Source: Rehaibacterium terrae
Lineage (GTDB): Bacteria > Pseudomonadota > Gammaproteobacteria > Xanthomonadales > Xanthomonadaceae
Length of the DNA: 64,000 nucleotides
Assembly: GCF_014202935.1 (NCBI RefSeq)
Contig: NZ_JACHHX010000012.1
Span: forward strand, 29,825 to 93,824
Direction of reading: 5' to 3'
Shown here one piece after another: positions 57,589 through 64,000 of the stretch. Within the stretch, counting starts at the first letter, position 1. Each line of letters starts with the position of its first letter. The position numbers and the translations under genes are program-made. The notes beneath the pieces were generated by a model. That model made no database searches. It worked only from the letters and a program-made list of their open reading frames with translations, and had not been told where the DNA came from.

Positions 57589-57939
57589 TCAGGCGGCGAT
57601 CGGCGGCCGCAGGTGCGGCGCAGGCGCGGGCCGGGGATGGGACGCGGCGAGGCGTCCGGCCGGGCCGGCGGCGTGCATGGAATGCGTCGCGATCAGACGC
57701 AGGTCGGCATGGATCGGCGTCGGCGCCGCGCAGCGCAGCGCGCAGTCGGCATCGCAGTCGGCGAACGGCATGTCGTCGTCGCACGGCATCGGGTTGCCAC
57801 TCCCGGCCGGCGCCGCGGCCGCGGCATGCGGACAGCAATCCGCCGCCCCCGGCAGCGCACCCGGCCATAGCGCCAGCAGCAGCGCCAACACCAGCAGGCG
57901 GGCGACGAGGACGGCGTGGCGCGGAGGGGCGGGGGCCAT
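57589..57939 (-). CDS. Small Cys-rich secreted protein at the head of the cus operon (CopL-like)
   Basis: A 116-residue protein with a signal peptide (about residues 1-32) and six cysteines in the next 40 residues (DCCPH, MPCDDDMPFADCDADCALRC), plus several Met and His. The tail ends HLRPPIAA, resembling the small CopL-type proteins found at the start of copper operons in Xanthomonas. It probably binds copper outside the cytoplasm, or acts as a leader for operon expression; both are inference. The ATG lies 6 nt after a -10-like box and has no ribosome site, so the mRNA is probably leaderless. Confidence 0.65.
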   Translation of the reverse strand: MAPAPPRHAVLVARLLVLALLLALWPGALPGAADCCPHAAAAAPAGSGNPMPCDDDMPFADCDADCALRCAAPTPIHADLRLIATHSMHAAGPAGRLAASHPRPAPAPHLRPPIAA

Positions 57940-57945
57940 GCCGCT

Positions 57946-57987
57946 ACTTTAGCGCCGTCGGCGGCGCCGTGGATGACCCAGGTCAAG
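57946..57987 (-). promoter_or_regulatory. FNR/ANR-like box and -10 of the copper efflux operon
   Basis: On the minus strand TTGACCTGGGTCAT (57987-57974) is a dyad close to the ANR/FNR box (TTGAT-N4-ATCAA, with T to C and A to G in the arms). TAAAGT (57951-57946) is a -10-like hexamer. If transcription begins at the A of the ATG (57939), the centre of the dyad is at -41.5, the class II activator position. Confidence 0.45.
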
Positions 57988-58085
57988 CGCGGCCGGACCG
58001 GGAAGGACCGGAGCGCACACAGGATGCAGGGGCCCGCGGGCCCCTGCGCGCATGGCGAAGGTCGCGCGGTGGAACGACCGTGGGC

Positions 58086-58682
58086 TCAGTGCACCGGCGT
58101 GACATCGACCCGCACGCGGATGCGGTCGCCCGGATGGTAGTCGGTGCGGGTGCGGTAGGTCTGGCCCTGGTAGCGGTAGGTGACGTCGTAGCCCATCACC
58201 CGCTCGTCGCGCACGTAGTCGGTGACGGTGCGGCAGCGCTCGGCATAGACCACGCGCTCGTGGGACGGATAGCGAGCGTAGGCGTGGCGGTCGTCGTAAC
58301 GCTGCGAGTCGCGGGCGATGGCGTGGCCGAGCGCCGCGCCGGCGGCGGTCATGGCGACCTTGCCGCTGCCGCTGCCGAACTGGTTGCCGACCACGCCGCC
58401 GACGATGGCGCCGAGCACCGGGCCGGCCGAACTGCGCGGGCGACGATAGTCTTCGTAGACATAACGCTCGCGCACCGGCTCGTCCCAGCACTGCTCGCGG
58501 TACACCGGGCGGCTGGACTCGGCGATGATCGGCGCGACGTCGACCACCTTGGCCCAGTCGTAGACAGCGCCGTATTCGTCGTAGTAGTGGCGATCGCGCG
58601 GGCCGGCCGCGGCGGTACCGGCGACGGCGGCGATCGCGATGGCAGCGACAGCGAGCACGGAGCGGGAAAGAGAGCGGTTCAT
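58086..58682 (-). CDS. Glycine-zipper 2TM-domain envelope protein
   Basis: A 198-residue exported protein. The signal peptide is MNRSLSRSVLAVAAIAIAAVAGTAAA. Around residues 88-120 lies a glycine zipper (GPVLGAIVGGVVGNQFGSGSGK, then AAGAALGHAIA), the hallmark of the Rick_17kDa/2TM family. Tyr-rich, charged segments flank it (RERYVYEDYRRP, MGYDVTYRYQGQTYRTRTDY). It is thought to associate with the outer membrane and bears on envelope integrity; no precise role is known. The copper operon starts 146 bp downstream on the same strand, with its own promoter. Confidence 0.85.
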   Translation of the reverse strand: MNRSLSRSVLAVAAIAIAAVAGTAAAGPRDRHYYDEYGAVYDWAKVVDVAPIIAESSRPVYREQCWDEPVRERYVYEDYRRPRSSAGPVLGAIVGGVVGNQFGSGSGKVAMTAAGAALGHAIARDSQRYDDRHAYARYPSHERVVYAERCRTVTDYVRDERVMGYDVTYRYQGQTYRTRTDYHPGDRIRVRVDVTPVH

Positions 58683-58746
58683 GGCGTGGGTCTCCGGGAC
58701 ACCGACCCTTCGGCGTCCTGCGGAAATCACGCTAGGCCGCCGGCGA

Positions 58747-59463
58747 TTAAGTCCGGCTGAACCCGGCGCGGGCATTCAGCCAGGCGACAGTCTGCGCCGC
58801 CACCGCGGCGGCCTGCCGACCGAGCAGCGGGCCGACATGGCTGCCGGGCACGCGCAGCAGGTCGGCGCCGATCGCATCGGCGAATCGTGCCGTCAGCGTC
58901 GGCGGCACATCCTCGTCGTCGCTGGAGGCGATGGCCAGCACCGGACATGCCGGCGGCGCGACCTCGATGCCCGCGCGCGCGGCATTCAGCACCGCGCCCG
59001 ACTCGTCGCGCCAGCGGCGGAAGGCGTACAGGCAGGTCGCCTCATCGGCATCGGGCAGCGCCCGCCGCGTGCCGGCCAGCGTGGCTTCGCGTCCCCACGG
59101 CACGATGGCCGGATGCGGCGCGCACGCCGGCAGCTCCGCAGCGAACGGCGCCGGCGGCAACGGATTGACCAGCACCAGCGCCGCCGGTGCGACACGCTCG
59201 GCCGCCATCAGCGCCAGCAGGCCGCCCAGGCTGGCGCCGACCAGCACGCGCGGCGGCGGCAAGGCGCCGGCCGCGGCGACCGTCTGCGCGAGGTAATCCG
59301 GCAGCCGCGTGACCGCCAGGCCGCCGGGCGTCGGCAGCAGATCGGGCGCGGCCGTGCGCCAGCCATGGGCGGCGAACACCCGCTTCCAGACCGTCCACTC
59401 CCAGCCGCCGCCGCCGGCGCCGTGGACGAACAGCGCCGACGGCGCGGCCGCCTCAGTCGACAA
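58747..59463 (-). CDS. Alpha/beta hydrolase
   Basis: A 238-residue cytoplasmic hydrolase. The oxyanion region is LFVHGAGGGGWEW near residue 12, the nucleophile elbow GASLGGLLAL near residue 95, an acid is expected in ASSDDEDVPP and the catalytic His is in GSHVGPLLG. Substrate unknown. The only workable start is TTG, overlapping the osmC stop by 11 bp, so translation probably depends on coupling with osmC. Confidence 0.85.
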   Translation of the reverse strand: MSTEAAAPSALFVHGAGGGGWEWTVWKRVFAAHGWRTAAPDLLPTPGGLAVTRLPDYLAQTVAAAGALPPPRVLVGASLGGLLALMAAERVAPAALVLVNPLPPAPFAAELPACAPHPAIVPWGREATLAGTRRALPDADEATCLYAFRRWRDESGAVLNAARAGIEVAPPACPVLAIASSDDEDVPPTLTARFADAIGADLLRVPGSHVGPLLGRQAAAVAAQTVAWLNARAGFSRT

Positions 59464-59887
59464 GCCTGGCGTCCAGGCTCACCGGCACGCCGAGCGCCCG
59501 CGAGATCACGCAGTTTCTCTTCGAATCCTCGGCGATGGCGGCGAATGCGTCGGCGCCGATGCCGGGCACTTTCGCGGAAACCTTCAGGTGCACGCCGACG
59601 ATGCTCGGGCCGGCCGCACCGAGCTCCATCCGCGCCTCGGCCTCGGTCTCGACCCGCTCGGCGACATGACCGGCACGCTCCAGGCTGGCGGCCAGCGCCA
59701 TGCTGTTGCAACCGGCGTGGGCGGCGGCCAGCAGCTCCTCGGGGTTGGTGCCCACCTCATCGGTGAAGCGGGTGCCGAAGGCGTAGCGCTGGCCGTCGAG
59801 CAAGCCGCTCTGGGGGGTGCTCAGGCGCCCCTGCCCCTGTTTCAGCCCGCCCTCCCAGCGGGCGGTGGCACGACGTTGGATCTGCAT
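59453..59887 (-). CDS. osmC: OsmC/Ohr family peroxiredoxin
   Basis: A 144-residue thiol peroxidase. The two redox cysteines are in AAAHAGCNSMALA near residue 60 and KRNCVISRAL near residue 123; the Arg and Glu that assist are in the GTRFTDEVGTNPEELLAAAHA stretch. It reduces organic hydroperoxides, probably using lipoylated proteins in this group. Sequence suggests OsmC rather than Ohr. GGAGGAGG lies 7 nt before the ATG. It forms a two-gene operon with the hydrolase. Confidence 0.9.
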   Translation of the reverse strand: MQIQRRATARWEGGLKQGQGRLSTPQSGLLDGQRYAFGTRFTDEVGTNPEELLAAAHAGCNSMALAASLERAGHVAERVETEAEARMELGAAGPSIVGVHLKVSAKVPGIGADAFAAIAEDSKRNCVISRALGVPVSLDARLVD

Positions 59888-59970
59888 GGCCTGCCTCCTC
59901 CGGTCGATGGGCCTCCCAGTCTACGCCGCGGCGGTTGACCGCGCCGGCCGGGGATGGAAGGCTAGCCGCA

Positions 59971-59989
59971 GCCGCGCCGGGGAGGCGCG
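59971..59989. other. GC hairpin in the gap before the EF-G paralogue
   Basis: CCGCGCC-GGGGA-GGCGCGG, a perfect 7-bp stem, lies 105 bp before the EF-G-like start codon. It could be in the leader RNA, but no promoter is clear. Nothing else is supported in this about 200-bp divergent gap. Confidence 0.35.
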
Positions 59990-60093
59990 GCCCCGCCATG
60001 ACCGCCCGCCGAGCGCCATCGCTCGTGGGGCAGCGCTCACCGCGCGGACGACCATGACGGACTCGTCCACCCGTGTCCGGGAGAAGTCCGCTC

Positions 60094-62145
60094 ATGCCCA
60101 ACTACACCACCTCACAGATCCGCAATGTCGCCTTGGCAGGCCATGCGGGCGCCGGCAAAACCACCCTCTTCGAAGCCCTGCTGCAGGCCGGCGGCACGAT
60201 CCAGACGGCAGGCACCGTCGAACGCGGCAACACCGTGTCCGACTTCGATCCGATGGAAAAGGCGCGCGGTCATTCGATCAACTCGACCATCGCATCGATC
60301 GATCATGGCGGCGTCCACGTCAACCTGATCGACACTCCGGGCTACCCGGACTTCCGCGGCCCGACCCTGTCGGCGCTGGCGGCGGTGGAAACCTGCGCGG
60401 TGGTGGTCAACGCCGCGGCCGGCATCGAACACAGCACGCAGCGGCTGATGGATTACGCCAAGGCGCGCCGGCTGTGCCGGCTGCTGGTGGTCAACCGCAT
60501 CGACGCCGAGGACGCCGACCTCGAGGCGCTGGTCGCGCGGCTGCGCGAGACCTTCGGCCCCGAATGCCTGCCGATCAACCTGCCGGCCAAGGGGCGCAGC
60601 AGGGTGGTCGACTGCTTCTTCCGTCCCGACGGCGAGAGCGACTTCGGCACCGTCGCCGAGGCGCACCAGCGGATCATCGACCAGGTGGTCGAGATCAACG
60701 AAGAGGTGATGGGCCGCTACCTGGACGAAGGCGAGGCGGGGCTCTCCGGCGATGAGCTGCACGACGCCTTCGAGCAATGCCTGCGCGAAGGCCACCTGGT
60801 GCCGATCTGCTTCGTCTCGGCGCGCACCGGCGCCGGCGTGCGCGAGCTGCTCGACCTGATCGAGAAGCTGATGCCCAGCCCGCTGGAAGCCAACCCGCCG
60901 CCGTTCGTGAAGGGCAGCGGCGCGAACGCCGAACCAGTGCAGGCGCGACCCGATCCGGACGCCCACGTCATCGCCGACGTGTTCAAGATCGTCAACGACC
61001 CCTTCGTCGGCAAGCTCGGCATCTTCCGCATCTACCAGGGCACGGTGCGCCGCGACACCCAGCTGTTCATCGACGACGGCAAGAAGCCGTTCAAGGTCGG
61101 CCACCTGTTCAAGCTGCGCGGCAAGGACCACGTCGAGATCGAGGACGCCATCCCCGGCGACATCGCCGCGGTGGCGAAAGTGGAGGAGATCCATTTCGAC
61201 GCCATCCTCCACGACAGCCACGACGAGGACCACATCCACCTGAAACCGCTGGACTTCCCACAGCCGATGTTCGGGCTGGCAGTGAGCCCGAAGCACAAGG
61301 GCCAGGAACAGAAGCTGGCCAATGCGCTGGCGCGGCTGGCGGAGGAGGATCCCTGCTTCCGCGTCGAGCACCACGCCGAGTTGAACGAGACCGTCATCCG
61401 CGGCCTCGGCGAGCTGCATCTGCGGGTGATGCTCGAGCGCATGGCCGGGCGCTACGGCGTCGAGGTCGACACCCGGCCGCCGCGCATCGCCTACCGCGAG
61501 ACCGTCTCGGCCCGCGCCGACGGCCACCACCGGCACAAGAAGCAGACCGGCGGCGCCGGCCAGTTCGGCGAGGTGTTCCTGCGCATCGAGCCGCTGCCGC
61601 GCGGCGCCGGCTTCGAGTTCGTCGACGAGGTCAAGGGCGGCACCATCCCGAGCCAGTTCATCCCCGCCGTCGAGAAGGGTGTGCGGCTGGTGCTGGAGAC
61701 CGGAGCCATCGCCGGCTACCCGCTGCAGGACGTGCGCGTGATCGTCTACGACGGCAAGTCGCATCCGGTCGACTCCAAGGAAGTCGCCTTCATCACCGCC
61801 GGAAAGAAGGCCTTCCTCGACGCCATCGCCAAGGCGAGGCCGCTGGTGCTGGAACCGATCGTCAACCTCGACGTGGCGGTGCCCGAACAGCATGTGGGCG
61901 ACATCACCGGTGGACTGGCCTCGCGACGCGCCCGGATCAACGGCACCGACTCGCTGCGCGGCGGCGAGCTGGTGATCAAGGCGCAGGTGCCGCTGGCCGA
62001 GATCGGCGACTACGCCAACGAACTCAAGGCGATCACCGCCGGCCGCGGCCGCTACACCATCGAGTTCAGCCACTACGAACCGGTGCCGCCGAACGTGCAG
62101 AAGCAGCTGGTCGAGGCGTACAAGCCCAGGCCGGAAGAGGAGTGA
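60094..62145 (+). CDS. Elongation factor G-like GTPase (EF-G2-type paralogue)
   Basis: A 683-residue translational GTPase. The P-loop is LAGHAGAGKTTLFEAL near residue 15, then DTPGYPDF (G3, with Tyr in place of the usual His) and VVNRIDAEDADL (G4), domain II (DVFKIVNDPFVGKLGIFRIY), domain III, the domain IV segment QTGGAGQFGEVFLRIEP and the end domain (ISGGLASRRARI-like). It is shorter than canonical EF-G (about 700) and not next to rpsL, rpsG or tufA, so it is a paralogue. The Tyr in DTPGYP is typical of this divergent group; translocation activity is therefore uncertain. Confidence 0.9.
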   Translation: MPNYTTSQIRNVALAGHAGAGKTTLFEALLQAGGTIQTAGTVERGNTVSDFDPMEKARGHSINSTIASIDHGGVHVNLIDTPGYPDFRGPTLSALAAVETCAVVVNAAAGIEHSTQRLMDYAKARRLCRLLVVNRIDAEDADLEALVARLRETFGPECLPINLPAKGRSRVVDCFFRPDGESDFGTVAEAHQRIIDQVVEINEEVMGRYLDEGEAGLSGDELHDAFEQCLREGHLVPICFVSARTGAGVRELLDLIEKLMPSPLEANPPPFVKGSGANAEPVQARPDPDAHVIADVFKIVNDPFVGKLGIFRIYQGTVRRDTQLFIDDGKKPFKVGHLFKLRGKDHVEIEDAIPGDIAAVAKVEEIHFDAILHDSHDEDHIHLKPLDFPQPMFGLAVSPKHKGQEQKLANALARLAEEDPCFRVEHHAELNETVIRGLGELHLRVMLERMAGRYGVEVDTRPPRIAYRETVSARADGHHRHKKQTGGAGQFGEVFLRIEPLPRGAGFEFVDEVKGGTIPSQFIPAVEKGVRLVLETGAIAGYPLQDVRVIVYDGKSHPVDSKEVAFITAGKKAFLDAIAKARPLVLEPIVNLDVAVPEQHVGDITGGLASRRARINGTDSLRGGELVIKAQVPLAEIGDYANELKAITAGRGRYTIEFSHYEPVPPNVQKQLVEAYKPRPEEE

Positions 62146-62203
62146 TCGGCAAACCGTGCCGGCGGTCACGGCAGCGGTGCCCGGCAGGCTGCACAGTGAA
62201 GGC

Positions 62204-62506
62204 ATGAGTGCGCTCTCCGCCATCGCCCTGTCCGGCATCCAGCTGGCCCGGCGCCAGCTGGATGCCGGCGCGCACAACATCGCCAACGCCGCCACCGAAG
62301 GCTTCCGCCGTCAGGTCGTGCTGCCGCAGGCGCAGGCCGGCGGCGGCGTCGCCGGCGTGGTGGCGCGCGCGCCGGCCGAGACACCGGGGCTGGCAGTGGA
62401 AGACCTGGTCGGCCTGACCCGGGCCCGGCACGGCTTCGAAGCCAACATCAAGTCGCTGGCGGCCGGGCACGCGATGCTCGGCACACTGCTCGACACCTTC
62501 GCCTGA
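62204..62506 (+). CDS. 100-residue flagellar basal-body rod-like protein, orphan
   Basis: The N-terminal 35 residues (ALSGIQLARRQLDAGAHNIANAATEGFRR) match the FlgB/FlgC/FlgG rod N-domain, and the last 30 (GLTRARHGFEANIKSLAAGHAMLGTLLDTF) match the C-terminal coil of FlgC-type rod proteins. The central domain of FlgC (normally about 135-140 residues in total) is reduced to a short linker. There are no other flagellar genes in the window. It follows the EF-G paralogue after 58 bp. It may be a pared-down relative with a non-flagellar role, or a relic. Confidence 0.7.
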   Translation: MSALSAIALSGIQLARRQLDAGAHNIANAATEGFRRQVVLPQAQAGGGVAGVVARAPAETPGLAVEDLVGLTRARHGFEANIKSLAAGHAMLGTLLDTFA

Positions 62507-62623
62507 ACATCGCGGCGATCGCCCGCAGATTGTCCGAATCCGCAACGCACAAGTCCGGAATCCGGATATCCGTGGCGGGCGGCGCGGGCGGATAATGCGC
62601 GCCTCCCCCCGCCCTCCCCCGCC

Positions 62624-63535
62624 ATGAAAACCCGCGACCTGATCGACCTGCTCCTGCTCGGCGCGCTCTGGGGCGCGTCGTTCCTGTTCATGCGCCTGGC
62701 GGCGCCGGAGTTCGGGCCGATCGCGCTGGTCGAGATGCGGGTCGGGATGGGCGCTCTGTTCCTCGGCGGGCTGGTGCTGCTGGGCTCGGCGCCGCGGCAG
62801 CTGCTGGCCGGGCTGCGCGGCCGCTGGCTGCCGCTGACCGTGCTGGCGTTGACCCACATGGTGGTGCCGTTCGCCCTGTTCGCCTATGCCGCGCTCACGA
62901 TCAACGCCGGCTACGCCGCCATCATCAACGCCACCGCGCCGCTGTGGGCCGGCCTGATCGCCGTGCTGTGGCTGCGCGACCGGCTCGGCTGGGGGCAGGC
63001 GCTGGGCCTGCTGGTCGGCTTCGCCGGCGTGGTGGTGCTGGTGTCGGGCAAGCTCTCCGGCGCCGAGGCCCGCGGCGCCGCCGGCCTGGCCTTCGCCGCC
63101 TGCACCGGCGCGGCGATCCTCTACGGCTTCGCGGTCAACTACGCCAAGCGCACGGTGGCCGGCGTGCCGCCGCTGCTGATCGCCTTCGCCGCGCTGTCGA
63201 TCTCCACCCTCATCCTGTTGCCGCCGACGGTCATGACCTGGCCGGCGCGGACGCCCGGCGCGGCCGCCTGGCTGAGCGCGATCGCGCTGGGCGTGGCCTC
63301 CACCGGCCTGGCCAACCTCCTGTACTACCGCCTGCTCGAACGCATCGGCCCGGCCCGCGCGATCACCGTGACCTACCTGATCCCGGTGTTCGGCGTGAGC
63401 TGGGGTGCGCTGTTCCTGGGCGAGGCGATCACCGCGACGATGCTGCTCGGCGGTGCGGTCGTGCTGCTGGGCGTGGCGCTGGCCAACGGGCTGATCACCC
63501 CGGCGCTGCTGCGCCGGCGCGCACCTGCTACCTGA
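62624..63535 (+). CDS. DMT superfamily transporter (EamA repeats)
   Basis: A 303-residue protein with ten predicted helices in two EamA repeats. The first starts LLLLGALWGASFLFMRLAAPEFGP, and the second around AGLAFAACTGAAILYGFAVNYAKR. The hinge and end segments LLERIGPARAITVTYLIPVFGVSWGALFLGE are characteristic. Such proteins export amino acids or other small metabolites; substrate unknown. A GATAAT hexamer 28 bp before the ATG is a weak -10 candidate. Next gene on the same strand begins 23 bp later. Confidence 0.9.
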   Translation: MKTRDLIDLLLLGALWGASFLFMRLAAPEFGPIALVEMRVGMGALFLGGLVLLGSAPRQLLAGLRGRWLPLTVLALTHMVVPFALFAYAALTINAGYAAIINATAPLWAGLIAVLWLRDRLGWGQALGLLVGFAGVVVLVSGKLSGAEARGAAGLAFAACTGAAILYGFAVNYAKRTVAGVPPLLIAFAALSISTLILLPPTVMTWPARTPGAAAWLSAIALGVASTGLANLLYYRLLERIGPARAITVTYLIPVFGVSWGALFLGEAITATMLLGGAVVLLGVALANGLITPALLRRRAPAT

Positions 63536-63546
63536 CCGACCCGGCC

Positions 63547-63552
63547 TAGAAT
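63547..63552 (+). promoter_or_regulatory. -10-like hexamer directly before the DUF2784 gene
   Basis: TAGAAT ends 6 nt before the ATG. It would give a leaderless transcript. No ribosome site precedes the ATG and no -35 box is evident. Confidence 0.35.
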
Positions 63553-63558
63553 GGCGGC

Positions 63559-64000
63559 ATGGACGCGCTCCCGCCCGCCGCCGCCGCCGTGCTGGCCGAT
63601 GCGATCCTGGTCCTGCACGCGGCCATCGCCGCCTGCGTCGTGCTCGGCCTGCCGCTGTTCCTGCTCGGCGGCTGGCGCGGCTGGCGCTGGGTGCGCAACC
63701 TGCCGCTGCGGCTGACCCACCTGCTGCTGATGCTGTACATCGCCGGGCAGGCCTGGCTCGGCCGGCTGTGTCCGCTGACGGTCTGGGAACAGGACCTGCG
63801 CCGCCGCGCCGGACAGGCGGCCTACGCGGAATCCTTCGTCGAGCACTGGCTGTCGCGGCTGCTGTTCTTCGAGGCGCCGTGGTGGGTGTTCGTCGCCGCC
63901 TACACCGTCGGCCCTGCGAAATTCATCCAAGTGCCGGCAACGTCGTCAGCCACTCGCGCAACGGCGCACCGTGACCGACCTGGCGCCGCCGCCGGGCGCC
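63559..64000 (+). CDS. DUF2784 family membrane protein, runs off the window
   Basis: The frame is open to the last base (147 codons). The start MDALPPAAAAVLADAILVLHAAIAACVVLG gives helix 1, LTHLLLMLYIAGQAWLGRLCPLTVWEQDLRRRAGQ is the conserved centre of DUF2784 proteins, and FVEHWLSRLLFFEAPWWVFVAAYTV is the last recognisable part. The hydrophobic C-terminal helix expected after WVFVAAYTV is missing; instead a polar stretch (PAKFIQVPATSSATRAT) continues. The family normally ends near 125-130 residues. This is either a local rearrangement or a frame that reads into a convergent gene. Confidence 0.7.
   Translation, partial: MDALPPAAAAVLADAILVLHAAIAACVVLGLPLFLLGGWRGWRWVRNLPLRLTHLLLMLYIAGQAWLGRLCPLTVWEQDLRRRAGQAAYAESFVEHWLSRLLFFEAPWWVFVAAYTVGPAKFIQVPATSSATRATAHRDRPGAAAGR
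63923..64000 (-). CDS. Possible 3' end of a convergent gene
   Basis: Minus-strand reading ends in GHGAPLREWLTTLPALG followed by TGA, which looks like a natural protein C-terminus. It overlaps the polar tail of the DUF2784 frame. Only about 25 codons are in the window and the family is not recognised. Confidence 0.25.
   Translation of the reverse strand, partial: GARRRRQVGHGAPLREWLTTLPALG

Noticed and set aside
57940..57990. MerR/CueR-type copper promoter before the copper operon
   Set aside because: CueR promoters need a 19-20 bp spacer with a central dyad between -35 and -10. Here TTGACC and TAAAGT are separated by about 29 bp, and the dyad overlaps the -35 region instead.

Overview
This is a very GC-rich chromosomal window from a gammaproteobacterium, most likely of the order Lysobacterales (Xanthomonadales: Xanthomonadaceae/Rhodanobacteraceae). 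The main evidence is a fused aspartate kinase/diaminopimelate decarboxylase (LysAC), the MurD2-MurL pair that makes the D-glutamate of peptidoglycan by epimerisation, an rmlBACD dTDP-rhamnose operon and abundant small palindromic repeats. I see no rRNA, tRNA, CRISPR array, integrase or transposase, so this reads as core chromosome with small accessory modules. No gene-free stretch exceeds 300 bases.

Layout. 99-3095: a plus-strand operon of small enzymes around an ECF42-type sigma factor (PhnB-like VOC protein, RibD-like reductase, DGPF/YCII protein, sigma factor, GFA protein). 3126-6641: a 1171-residue hybrid sensor kinase whose start region carries a 38-bp direct duplication. 6906-8664: YceI / cytochrome b561 / YceI operon. 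8911-16927: glutaredoxin-like protein, sdaA, a propeller lipoprotein, an M23 peptidase, prfC, trhA, a repeat-rich gap, a CBS protein and a glycosyltransferase. 17011-19069: arsenic operon arsR, a 60-residue Cys-rich half-VOC protein, arsC and acr3. 19127-22878: mtgA, hslO, an outer-membrane-type protein and tsaB. 22875-27866: yoaA, a lipoprotein and mrcB. 28001-32482: a 1493-residue multi-domain glycosyltransferase. 32546-36846: an FNR-type regulator, an S9 peptidase and a YfcC transporter. 36916-40933: rmlBACD and ssb. 41060-44207: an MFS transporter, ispB and a dienelactone hydrolase. 44329-49775: the lysAC-murL-murD2 operon. 49903-51558: an amidohydrolase. 51609-57939: a copper/silver efflux operon (Cys-rich secreted protein, cusB, cusA, cusC). 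58086-64000: a glycine-zipper protein, an alpha/beta hydrolase, OsmC, an EF-G paralogue, a 100-residue flagellar-rod-like protein, a DMT transporter and a DUF2784 protein running off the window.

Themes. Cell-envelope construction dominates: peptidoglycan precursors (lysAC, murL, murD2), polymerisation (mrcB, mtgA), remodelling (M23), dTDP-rhamnose, glycosyltransferases and polyprenyl carrier synthesis (ispB). Metal and metalloid resistance appears twice (ars and cus).

Most worth a second look: (i) an about 98-bp REPIN-like double palindrome translated in frame inside murL; (ii) a repeat element of ACCGGAA heptamers plus a GNRA-looped hairpin, found after two unrelated genes that face convergent neighbours; (iii) the 38-bp duplication that creates a possible 14-residue leader peptide ahead of the hybrid kinase; (iv) the Cys-rich half-VOC protein in the ars operon; (v) an FNR-like box placed exactly for class II activation of a probably leaderless copper operon; (vi) several genes with a -10-like hexamer only 6-7 nt before their ATG. 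I found no convincing entirely new multi-gene system; the candidates are small elements and small proteins.
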